From contig PDZU01000027.1 of assembly GCA_002753095.1 (NCBI GenBank), positions 1 through 36,495 of the forward strand: a stretch of 36,495 bases of DNA, written 5' to 3'. Source of the stretch: Magnetococcales bacterium (GTDB lineage Bacteria > Pseudomonadota > Magnetococcia > Magnetococcales > Magnetaquicoccaceae). The position numbers were made by a program, and so were the translations under genes. Position 1 is the first letter of the stretch, and every line of letters begins with the position of its first letter. The notes beneath the pieces are model-generated. The model saw nothing but the letters and a program-made list of their open reading frames with translations, had not been told where the DNA came from and ran no database searches. Positions 1 to 7,589 of this stretch are shown piece by piece.

Positions 1-195
1 CCCCAGTTTAAGCCCCTCCACGAAGAGGGCCAAGCCAAGCAACACCATGCCCCCGCCAAAGAGAATTTCCGGCATATTGGGCAGGGATTGGCCGATGACC
101 ACATATTGAAAGACGGCCACCACCACAATGACCGGCAAAAAATCCCGACCGGCATCCTTGATACGTGAGAACAGCCATGCAATGACTCTTAACAT
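1..195 (-). CDS. DUF1538 family membrane protein, N-terminal fragment
   Basis: The first 65 residues of a minus-strand gene that leaves the window at its left edge. The start is an ATG read from 195 downwards, with a good GGAGAG ribosome site about 6 bases upstream. After a short amphipathic start (MLRVIAWLFSRIKD) there is a hydrophobic stretch at residues 20-35 and a second at about 48-60, ending in a GLALFVEGLKLG-like motif. That motif is typical of DUF1538 proteins, which are multi-pass membrane proteins of unknown transport role, often encoded near cation-transport genes. The protein should lie in the inner membrane. Family assignment rests on the short motif only; the substrate is unknown. 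It is transcribed away from the defence operon to its right. Confidence 0.7.
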   Translation of the reverse strand, partial: MLRVIAWLFSRIKDAGRDFLPVIVVVAVFQYVVIGQSLPNMPEILFGGGMVLLGLALFVEGLKLG

Positions 196-618
196 ACCGA
201 TCTCTCCAACAGAGAAGTGAGCGGAAGATACCCAGCGCCACCCGCCAGCAACAGAGTGTCAGACGGCAAAGCACGAGCAGAAAAATGCCCTTGTGGAGAG
301 TTTACGACAGTTGGCTGACATTCAGCTGACAGGTTTGTGCGAACAATCATGGTCTGTGTTTTGTGCCATGCCTCCAGCTTTGCCGACGCTTTGGCTGGGC
401 GCCCTGGCAATAGAAACCATTGAAGCCCGAAGAACAAGATGGCTAAAATGGTTTCCACTTTGGGGTAGCTTCATGCAGCTAAAGAAAATGGATGACTGCT
501 CTATGCCAGAGGCAAAGATTCTGCGTCCATCATCCCCCTGGAGCAAAGGCCGAAAGGGTAGCCGAGTGTCGTTTTGTCCAACAAAACGACAGGACAACAG
601 CTTGATTGTGAGAGACAA
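196..618. other. Intergenic region between the DUF1538 gene and hsdM
   Basis: This 423-base divergent region should hold the promoters of both the leftward DUF1538 gene and the rightward defence operon. I see no convincing sigma70 -35/-10 pair. Two things stand out: a direct repeat GCTGACA-ttca-GCTGACA near 315-333, and a strong hairpin at 567-591. Short open frames on both strands have no recognisable family, no good ribosome site and no typical codon pattern, so I treat the region as non-coding. Confidence 0.5.
567..591. promoter_or_regulatory. 11-bp inverted repeat in the hsdM leader
   Basis: A perfect inverted repeat, TGTCGTTTTGT / ACAAAACGACA, with a 3-base loop (CCA), ends 27 bases before the hsdM ATG. 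A competing pairing exists between TTGTCC (574-579) and GGACAA (592-597). It could be an operator for a controller protein or an RNA hairpin in the leader. It lacks a trailing T-run, so it is not a standard terminator. A possible TTG start for hsdM at 574 would lie inside it, which argues for the ATG at 619. Confidence 0.6.
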
Positions 619-2631
619 ATGGCCAATCAAAGAGACCATGCCAACCTGATCTGGCAGATTGCCGACCTGTTGCGCGGCCCTTATCGACCACCCCAATATG
701 AGCGGGTCATGCTGCCCATGGTGGTATTGCGCCGCTTCGATTGCGTGCTGGCCAACACCAAGCCACAGGTGGTGCTGGAATATGCGCGTCGCAAGGATGG
801 GAAACTGACCGATGATGCCCTGGATCGCATTTTGAACAAGGCCTCCGGTCAACGATTCCACAACCGTTCCCCACTGGATTTTGCAAAGCTGAAAGGCGAC
901 CCGGACAATATCAACCGCCATCTGGTGAGTTACATTAATGGATTTTCGGCCAACGTTCGTCGTATATTCGAATTCTTCGAATTTACTGCCGAAATTGAAC
1001 GGATGCACGAGGCCAACATCCTCTTTCTTGTTGTTTCCAAATTTGGCGATGTCAATCTGCACCCGAACGCGGTCAGCAACGACCAGATGGGGTTGATTTT
1101 CGAAAATCTCATTCGTCGTTTCAACGAACTGGCCAATGAAACGGCTGGCGACCATTTCACACCCCGTGAGGTTGTTCAGCTTATGGTAGATCTGCTGTTC
1201 ATCGAAGATGATGCCTTGCTGGCCATTCCAGGCACGGTGCGCACCATGCTGGATCCTGCCTGCGGCACGGGCGGCATGCTGGCCGGAGCACAGGGTTATA
1301 TGCGCCGGGGCAACGCCCGCGCCAAGCTCTATGTGTATGGGCAGGACTACAACAAGCGTGCCTTTGCCACGGCTGCTTCGGATATGCTGCTCAAGCAGGT
1401 GGACCATAATGGCGGCGGGGAGAATATCCGTTTCGGCGACACCTTCACCGACGACCAGTTTGCAGGGCAAACTTTTGATTATCTGATTGCCAATCCCCCC
1501 TTCGGCGTCGATTGGAAGAAGCAGAAGAGAGAGATTGAGCAGGAATACCAGAAACGGGGCTTTGCGGGGCGGTTCGGTGCTGGTCTGCCGCGCGTCAATG
1601 ATGGCGCTTTATTGTTCCTGCAGCACATGGTCAGCAAATTCGAGCCGGTGCGACCCAGCGAGCAGAAGTATGGTTCGCGTTTGGCCATCGTTTTTAACGG
1701 CTCTCCTCTTTTCACTGGCGGCGCGGGAGGCGGTGAGAGCGAAATTCGCAAATGGATCATCGAAAACGACTGGCTGGAAGCCATCGTCGCCCTGCCGGAG
1801 CAGATGTTCTACAACACCGGCATTGGCACCTATATCTGGATTGTCACCAACCGCAAGAGTGCGCAGCGCAAGGGCAAAATTCAACTGGTGGATGCGCGGG
1901 AGATTTACGTTCCCATGCGGCGCAGCCTGGGGGACAAGCGACGCAAAATTGGTGAAGGCCCTGCCGGAGAGGAGGATGAGCGACCCGACGAACCGGACCA
2001 GATTGGAGAGATTGTCCGGCTGTATGGGGCGTTCCGACACGCTGATAAAGTCAAAATCTTCGACAACGCCGACTTCGGCCATACGCGGGTAACCGTGGAG
2101 AGGCCCTTGCGTTTGCGTTATCGGATGACAATTGAGGATAAGGCCCGATTTCTGGATGCCGTCCCCCACCTGCTGGACGACGTGCAGGCCATCGACCGGA
2201 CGTTGGGCCGGGATCCCAAACTGGATTGGAATGAAATCTGGTCGAGCATGCAAAAATTATTGCGCCAACGGGGATCACGTTGGACGTTGGCCGAACAGAA
2301 GCTGTTTCGTGGCGTATTCACGGTCAAAGATTCTCTAGCCGAACCGGTACGGGTGGGGGCGCGTGGAGACGATTTTGAACCCGACCCCGACCTGCGTGAT
2401 TTTGAAAACATCCCGCTCAAGGAGGATATTGACCTTTATTTTGCCCGTGAAGTGGCACCCCACGTTCCCGATGCCTGGATGGACCGCTCCAAGGACAAGG
2501 TGGGTTACGAGATCAATTTCAACCGTCACTTCTATGTGTTCGTTCCGCCTCGGCCTTTGGCAGAGATTGATGCCGACCTTCAAGAAGCAGAGGCGGAAAT
2601 CATGCGGTTGCTGCGGGAGGTGACGGAGTGA
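619..2631 (+). CDS. hsdM: Type I restriction-modification system, DNA methyltransferase subunit (HsdM)
   Basis: An N6-adenine DNA methyltransferase of 670 residues that protects host DNA and, with HsdS and HsdR, forms the restriction complex. The N-terminal helical part contains the HsdM-like stretch LIWQIADLLRG. The SAM-binding motif DPACGTGG is at about 212-219, and the catalytic NPPFG motif is at 292-296. The C-terminal third is charged and contains a helical region. It is longer than the classical 500-530-residue HsdM, as in a known long subfamily. The ATG at 619 is chosen because of the upstream GAGAG, the family-like start MANQRDHANLIWQ, and the hairpin covering the alternative TTG at 574. 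The stop overlaps the hsdS GTG by 4 bases (GTGA), so translation is probably coupled. First gene of the five-gene operon. Confidence 0.95.
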   Translation: MANQRDHANLIWQIADLLRGPYRPPQYERVMLPMVVLRRFDCVLANTKPQVVLEYARRKDGKLTDDALDRILNKASGQRFHNRSPLDFAKLKGDPDNINRHLVSYINGFSANVRRIFEFFEFTAEIERMHEANILFLVVSKFGDVNLHPNAVSNDQMGLIFENLIRRFNELANETAGDHFTPREVVQLMVDLLFIEDDALLAIPGTVRTMLDPACGTGGMLAGAQGYMRRGNARAKLYVYGQDYNKRAFATAASDMLLKQVDHNGGGENIRFGDTFTDDQFAGQTFDYLIANPPFGVDWKKQKREIEQEYQKRGFAGRFGAGLPRVNDGALLFLQHMVSKFEPVRPSEQKYGSRLAIVFNGSPLFTGGAGGGESEIRKWIIENDWLEAIVALPEQMFYNTGIGTYIWIVTNRKSAQRKGKIQLVDAREIYVPMRRSLGDKRRKIGEGPAGEEDERPDEPDQIGEIVRLYGAFRHADKVKIFDNADFGHTRVTVERPLRLRYRMTIEDKARFLDAVPHLLDDVQAIDRTLGRDPKLDWNEIWSSMQKLLRQRGSRWTLAEQKLFRGVFTVKDSLAEPVRVGARGDDFEPDPDLRDFENIPLKEDIDLYFAREVAPHVPDAWMDRSKDKVGYEINFNRHFYVFVPPRPLAEIDADLQEAEAEIMRLLREVTE

Positions 2632-3926
2632 CTTTTTCTTATATTTCACCATTTAAAATAATACGATTAAAATATGCTGTGAATTTGCGTCGTTTGCGAG
2701 CAGAAGGCGGTGATGGCCGGAACCGATACATTGGTCTCGAAAATATCGAGAGTAAAACAGGCCGATTGCTGCTTGAAGATAATGCTGGTGATCAACAAGC
2801 ACTAACTGTTTCAGTTGGAGAATATTTTGGTAGTCTGTTCTTGCATGGAGATGTGCTGTTTGGTAAGCTTCGGCCATACTTGGCAAAGGCATGGCTTGCA
2901 GAATTCGATGGTTATTGCTCGACAGAATTCCTTGTATTCGAGCCACACTGCTTTGAGGCACGTTTCCTACTCTACGTCCTACTATCCCGACAATTCATTG
3001 ATCCTGTAGACTCTGCAACGTTTGGCTCCAAAATGCCACGAGCAGACTGGGACTTTATTGGCAACATGCCAGTACCTCTTCCTCAATCAACAGCCCAACG
3101 CGCCATCGCGACCTACCTGGACCGGGAAACAGCGCGCATTGATGCGCTGGTGGCGGCCAAGGAACGCTGGTTGGAACTCCTGGCAGAGAAGCGCCGTGCC
3201 ATCATTTCCCAAGCGGTCACGCGCGGCCTGAACCCCAACGCCCCCATGCGCGACTCTGGTGTTCCTTGGCTGGGGGAGGTTCCGACACATTGGGCCCTGT
3301 GCCACCTAAAGCGCGCTCTCACTAGCATGGACTACGGAATTTCAGAGTCTGTTGATGTAGTTGGGAATATTGCTGTTCTCCGCATGGGAGACATCCAAGG
3401 GGGTGAAATTTCCTATTCTAAGGTTGGTTTTGTGGAAAGCGTAGATGATAGCCTCTTACTTCATCCTGGCGATCTGGTATTCAACCGAACAAATAGCTTG
3501 GATCAAGTTGGTAAAGTTGCTTTATACAGGGGAGGAAAGGAGTACTCTGTTTCATTTGCTTCGTACTTGGTCAGACTCCGATGTAGTCCAAAGGTTATTC
3601 CAGAGTATCTCAACTGGTTATTGAACTCTGTTTCTTTCTTAGCGTGGGGAAGGTCGGAAGCTCTTCCGGCAATTGGGCAGGCCAATTTAAATCCGAATCG
3701 CTATGGTTATCTCCCCACGGTAATACCTCCCTTGTCTGAACAAAAGAGGATTGTAGATTATGTACGGGAAACTGTGAAACGCCTAGATGTTCTACGAGTC
3801 ATCACTCAAAAATCCATCACCTTCCTGAAAGAACGTCGCGCCGCGCTCATCTCGGCGGCGGTCACGGGACAAATCGACGTGAGCAACGAGAACACAAAAG
3901 AGGGAATCCCCCATGGCACGCGCTGA
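2628..3926 (+). CDS. hsdS: Type I restriction-modification system, specificity subunit (HsdS)
   Basis: This 432-residue subunit chooses the DNA target for the methylase and the nuclease. It shows the usual two-half layout: target-recognition domain 1 (about 1-150), a conserved coiled-coil spacer (about 153-205, with YLDRETARIDALV), target-recognition domain 2 (about 212-365, opening GVPWLGEVPTHW), and a second conserved helix (about 366-415, SEQKRIVDYV and ERRAALISAAVTGQ). The start is a GTG with GGAGG about 7 bases upstream, overlapping the hsdM stop. Both recognition domains are noticeably AT-richer than the conserved helices and the neighbours, as expected for exchangeable specificity domains. 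The target sequence cannot be read from the protein. The 3' end overlaps the next gene by 14 bases. Confidence 0.95.
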   Translation: MTFSYISPFKIIRLKYAVNLRRLRAEGGDGRNRYIGLENIESKTGRLLLEDNAGDQQALTVSVGEYFGSLFLHGDVLFGKLRPYLAKAWLAEFDGYCSTEFLVFEPHCFEARFLLYVLLSRQFIDPVDSATFGSKMPRADWDFIGNMPVPLPQSTAQRAIATYLDRETARIDALVAAKERWLELLAEKRRAIISQAVTRGLNPNAPMRDSGVPWLGEVPTHWALCHLKRALTSMDYGISESVDVVGNIAVLRMGDIQGGEISYSKVGFVESVDDSLLLHPGDLVFNRTNSLDQVGKVALYRGGKEYSVSFASYLVRLRCSPKVIPEYLNWLLNSVSFLAWGRSEALPAIGQANLNPNRYGYLPTVIPPLSEQKRIVDYVRETVKRLDVLRVITQKSITFLKERRAALISAAVTGQIDVSNENTKEGIPHGTR

Positions 3927-4911
3927 CCTGCTCCTCGACATTGTGAAGGCCGGGGCCGAGGGGGATCAGGAACTTTTCCGCAGAGCACTCGAAGCCATGA
4001 TCACCGAAGAGCGCTCCAAACAGCATAAGATCTTGGCCGACCGGTTGGCGGAACATCTTACTATCAACGGCAAATCCTTCCGGCCCATGCGCACAACGCA
4101 CGCTGTGCCAAACGGAGAGGTGAAATTCTACCACGAGGTTCTTCCCCGGCGGGGTTTCAATGATCTTTTGCTTCCTCCACTTGTGCAGCAGTCATGCATG
4201 GAACTGGTGGAGGAGCACAACCGCCGTGACCTGCTGCGAGCGCACAACCTTGAGCCACGCAATCGAATTCTCCTGGTCGGTCCTCCCGGCAATGGAAAAA
4301 CATCGCTCGCGGAGGCACTTGCTCAGGAACTTGGCAGTCCCCTGCTGGTGGTCCGCTACGAAAGCATCATCGGCAGCTATCTGGGCGAAACGGCGGTTCG
4401 ATTGGCGAAGCTGTTTGCGCAGGCAAGAACCCAACGCTGCGTCTTGTTTTTTGACGAGTTTGATGTCATTGGCAAAGAACGGGGTGACGTGCATGAGACC
4501 GGCGAAATCAAGCGCGTTGTCAGCTCATTGTTGCTCCAGATTGACCAGCTTCCCTCGCATGTCGTGATTGTCACAGCAACCAACCACAGCGAACTACTTG
4601 ATCGGGCTGTGTGGCGACGATTCCAGCTTCGGTTTGATCTGCCAGCACCCAGCAAGGGGCAGCGCATGGCTTGGCTTCAGATGTTCGAGAACCGAAGCGG
4701 GCTGCAGCTTGGCTACAGCCATGATCATCTCGCTAAGCGTCTCGCCGGGTTGAGCTTTGCCGAACTTGAACAGTTCGCGCTAGATGTCCAACGCCGCTAT
4801 GTGTTGACCATGCCTGGCGCAGAACCCCGCAATATTGTTTCAGAGTGCCTGAAGCAATGGACAAACCGGGCTGCGTCGGTCTCTTCCAATCAAGGGGACG
4901 GCGATGACTGA
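3913..4911 (+). CDS. ietA: AAA+ ATPase, IetA-like, of an ATPase/subtilase defence pair
   Basis: A 332-residue AAA+ ATPase. Walker A is GPPGNGKT at 123-130, Walker B is VLFFDEFD at about 177-184 (D181, E182), followed by a TATN sensor-1-like stretch and an arginine-finger region (VWRRFQLRFDLPAPS). The first 110 residues are helical and specific to this group. It is followed directly by a large subtilisin-like protease with an 8-base overlap. This ATPase/S8-protease pairing is that of IetAS, first described as a plasmid-stability (toxin-antitoxin-like) pair in Agrobacterium and later reported as anti-phage. By family, the ATPase is thought to control the protease. It sits inside the restriction operon, overlapping hsdS by 14 bases. 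The gene symbol is assigned by architecture, not by alignment. Confidence 0.8.
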   Translation: MARADLLLDIVKAGAEGDQELFRRALEAMITEERSKQHKILADRLAEHLTINGKSFRPMRTTHAVPNGEVKFYHEVLPRRGFNDLLLPPLVQQSCMELVEEHNRRDLLRAHNLEPRNRILLVGPPGNGKTSLAEALAQELGSPLLVVRYESIIGSYLGETAVRLAKLFAQARTQRCVLFFDEFDVIGKERGDVHETGEIKRVVSSLLLQIDQLPSHVVIVTATNHSELLDRAVWRRFQLRFDLPAPSKGQRMAWLQMFENRSGLQLGYSHDHLAKRLAGLSFAELEQFALDVQRRYVLTMPGAEPRNIVSECLKQWTNRAASVSSNQGDGDD

Positions 4912-7522
4912 ACGACCGCTTCTTATTCTACCGGAACCATCCTCTGCGGCACGCGCCAAGCCGAGTGGTGGTGGCGGCGGCCCAAAACCGCTCGGACCGG
5001 ATCGGCAAAAGCAACGCCTGGGTCCACGCCTCGCTGAACTCGAGGCCGCTTTTGAGGCGCAACGCCTGACGATGCAGACAACTGCCGCCGGTCTCGCGCC
5101 CGAACAGGTACTTGTGCTTGAAACGGCAGGCACGGTGGAGGATTTTTTTAAGGCTGTCAAGCTGGTCGAAGGTTTCGAATTCCTTGCCGAGTTTGATGAA
5201 GAGGGTATTCCACCAGACGATGACTTTTTCGTCGAAAAGAAGGGTGTAAAAACGGGGTATCGTGGCCGAGTCTATCTGATGTTCGCCAACCAGCAGGCGT
5301 TCCGGCAGCTTCTCAATTTGTGGGGAATTTGGCAACGGAGGGAGGAATTCAATAAATCCCTAAAAAAATTTGCGAACTGGCGGAATGTCTTCGCCCTTCT
5401 CCGCGATATCCGCCCCTGGTCCGTGCGCGACCGACTCGAAGAAACCGGCGTGCTGGAGGACTGGAAATCACGCCTGGAATGGGAACGCGAAAAACTCCCT
5501 TGCGAAATCGAGCTGTGGTTCCGTTCCGACGAACAGCAACGTATCGCCGCTGCCGCCCAGGTTCGAGCACGTATCCTTGAGCTTGGTGGCGAGGTGGTTT
5601 CCGAGGCTGTGATCCGTGAAATTTATTATCACGCGCTCGCGGTCCGCCTGCCGATTGCCGCCATCCAAACCTTGCTCGATACAGACCGCCGAAACTCAGT
5701 GGCACTCGTGCAGGCCGAGCAGATCCAGTTTTTCCGGGCATCGGGCCAGATGGCTGGACGGGTTACGGTCGATCAGGTTGCCCCGTTGGCGCAACGCTTG
5801 GACGCGCCCCTGCCTGATCCCGCAAGTCAACCGGTTGTTGCCCTCCTGGACGGGTTGCCCTTGCAGTCCCATCGGGCACTTGATGGACGGCTTTCTGTCG
5901 AAGATCCGGATGATTTCGGTGCCAACTATGAAGCGCGTTTCCGCCTTCACGGCACTGCAATGGCATCACTTATCATCTGGGGCGACCTTCATGCGCCGGG
6001 CGAATCCATCCCACAACCGCTCTACGTCCGCCCGATCATGCAACCATTCGCGCAGCCGGAATGGGTTACCAACCCCCCGGAAGAGCGGGTTCCCGAAGGA
6101 ATTCTGATCGTCGATCTTATTCATCGCGCCGTGCGTCGGATGTTCGAGGGTGATGGTTCTGAGCCGCCCAGCGCGCCGAATGTGGCAGTCATCAACCTCT
6201 CTATCGGTATTGCTGACCGCCCTTTCGACGGAACCATGAGCCCTTTGGCCAAATTGCTGGACTGGCTGTCGTGGAAGTATGACGTACTCTTTCTGGTGAG
6301 CGCGGGAAACCACGGAATGCCTGTCGGGCTAGGGCAACCTTGGTCCGCATTGGCTACCGCGAGTACGGAAGAGATTTGCGAACAGATCACGAAAGCCATT
6401 GCAGCCGAGACAAGACACCGGCGCCTGCTCTCTCCGGCAGAAGGGATGAACGTTCTCACGGTTGGTGCCACTCATGAGGACCATGATCCGGCCACAGTAC
6501 ACCCAAACCGGATTGACCCCACGAAACCTGGGTTTCCGAGTCCTGTCAACGCCCAGGGGCAAGGGTACAAGCGATCAATCAAGCCTGACATCTTTGCCCC
6601 TGGGGGACGAGTCGCGTTTGAGCGGCCATTATTGGACACGGCGATGGAACTTGCCTTACCCCGCGTGGCTTACGCACCTGGCCAACTGGTGGCCATACCA
6701 GGACCAACGCCCGGTGATGTGACGGCAACGGTGCCGATTCGTGGGACAAGCAACGCAACGGCCATCATGTCAAGAGCCGCCGCCTTTCTCGCTCCAATGC
6801 TGGATGAACTCCGAGAGATGGAGGGTGGCTACATTCTGGACCAGGTTCCTGGTGCGGCATGGCTCAAAACATTGCTTGTACACGGAGCACGTTGGGGAGA
6901 ACCTGGTGCCACTTATCAGAAATTGTTTCGAACTCCCGACAACGGTAATAAACTCCCAGAGCAACTCACGAGATTTTTGGGTTACGGTCGTGTTGACCAG
7001 GATGCGGTGTGCGCATGCACCGCATCCCGTGTCACCATGCTTGCCGGAGGAAAACTTGCCGTCAACACCGGTGTTGAGCACCGATTTCCCCTGCCACCAT
7101 CACTCAGTGGTCAACGTGGCTGGCGCAGTTTGGCGATCACTCTGACGTGGATGACGCCCATTCAACCTCTGAACCATCGATGGCGCCAAGCCCACCTCTG
7201 GTTTACGACCCCAAAATCAAAGTTAGCGGTTGGCAGCGACAAACTCCTCAAAAGAAATATTACGGCATGGAAAGCCGTCCAGCGAGGAACGGTTCAGCAC
7301 GAGGTTTTCGAAGGTGAAGAGGTGGCGGCCTTTGTGGATGGCGATGAGGTCATCATTCACGTCAGTTGTCGTGAAGACGCTAAGGGACTTGCTGGCTCCG
7401 TGCCATACGCGCTTGCAATAACACTTGAGGTCGATGCTGCGATTGGAATCGACATCTACACTGAAATTCGCGCGCGTGTTCTGAGCAAGGTTCGTATTGC
7501 TGCAGAGAGTGATTTCACATGA
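4904..7522 (+). CDS. ietS: Subtilisin-like serine protease, IetS-like
   Basis: An 872-residue cytoplasmic S8 protease with no signal peptide. The catalytic triad is readable in the canonical order: Asp316 in VALLDG, His349 in LHGTAMASL, Ser616 in RGTSNATAI, with the oxyanion asparagine at about N469 in VSAGNHG. The first ~300 residues are a family-specific region: a Gly/Pro-rich linker near 22-32, then charged helical segments. About 180 residues follow the catalytic domain. It is probably the effector of the pair, activated or restrained by the ATPase encoded just upstream. The start ATG overlaps the ATPase stop by 8 bases. All catalytic residues are present, so an active protease is expected. 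The substrate is unknown. Confidence 0.85.
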   Translation: MTERPLLILPEPSSAARAKPSGGGGGPKPLGPDRQKQRLGPRLAELEAAFEAQRLTMQTTAAGLAPEQVLVLETAGTVEDFFKAVKLVEGFEFLAEFDEEGIPPDDDFFVEKKGVKTGYRGRVYLMFANQQAFRQLLNLWGIWQRREEFNKSLKKFANWRNVFALLRDIRPWSVRDRLEETGVLEDWKSRLEWEREKLPCEIELWFRSDEQQRIAAAAQVRARILELGGEVVSEAVIREIYYHALAVRLPIAAIQTLLDTDRRNSVALVQAEQIQFFRASGQMAGRVTVDQVAPLAQRLDAPLPDPASQPVVALLDGLPLQSHRALDGRLSVEDPDDFGANYEARFRLHGTAMASLIIWGDLHAPGESIPQPLYVRPIMQPFAQPEWVTNPPEERVPEGILIVDLIHRAVRRMFEGDGSEPPSAPNVAVINLSIGIADRPFDGTMSPLAKLLDWLSWKYDVLFLVSAGNHGMPVGLGQPWSALATASTEEICEQITKAIAAETRHRRLLSPAEGMNVLTVGATHEDHDPATVHPNRIDPTKPGFPSPVNAQGQGYKRSIKPDIFAPGGRVAFERPLLDTAMELALPRVAYAPGQLVAIPGPTPGDVTATVPIRGTSNATAIMSRAAAFLAPMLDELREMEGGYILDQVPGAAWLKTLLVHGARWGEPGATYQKLFRTPDNGNKLPEQLTRFLGYGRVDQDAVCACTASRVTMLAGGKLAVNTGVEHRFPLPPSLSGQRGWRSLAITLTWMTPIQPLNHRWRQAHLWFTTPKSKLAVGSDKLLKRNITAWKAVQRGTVQHEVFEGEEVAAFVDGDEVIIHVSCREDAKGLAGSVPYALAITLEVDAAIGIDIYTEIRARVLSKVRIAAESDFT

Positions 7523-7574
7523 TATATCAATGGACTTTACCTGCATGGCCGTGCATGTCTCTCACTTCTCGGAC

Positions 7575-7584
7575 AGGGAGGGGG
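7575..7584 (+). promoter_or_regulatory. Ribosome-binding site deciding the hsdR start
   Basis: The sequence AGGGAGGGGG lies 5 bases before the ATG at 7590. It supports that start over the longer TTG-initiated frame at 7497, which would overlap the protease gene and adds residues unlike HsdR. Confidence 0.7.
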
Positions 7585-7589
7585 TGCTG

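Noticed and set aside
189-458. Minus-strand frame with a hydrophobic start, upstream of DUF1538
   Set aside because: It overlaps the DUF1538 start and its ribosome site, and shows no family pattern.
574-618. TTG start for hsdM, 15 codons upstream
   Set aside because: The codon lies within the inverted repeat and lacks a ribosome site; the ATG at 619 gives the family-like N-terminus.
293-649. Plus-strand frame of 118 codons before hsdM
   Set aside because: It overlaps the hsdM start and the hairpin, and its Trp/Arg/Ser-rich composition looks random.
7497-7589. TTG start for hsdR inside the protease gene
   Set aside because: The strong AGGGAGGGGG site points to the ATG at 7590, and the extra residues are unlike HsdR.
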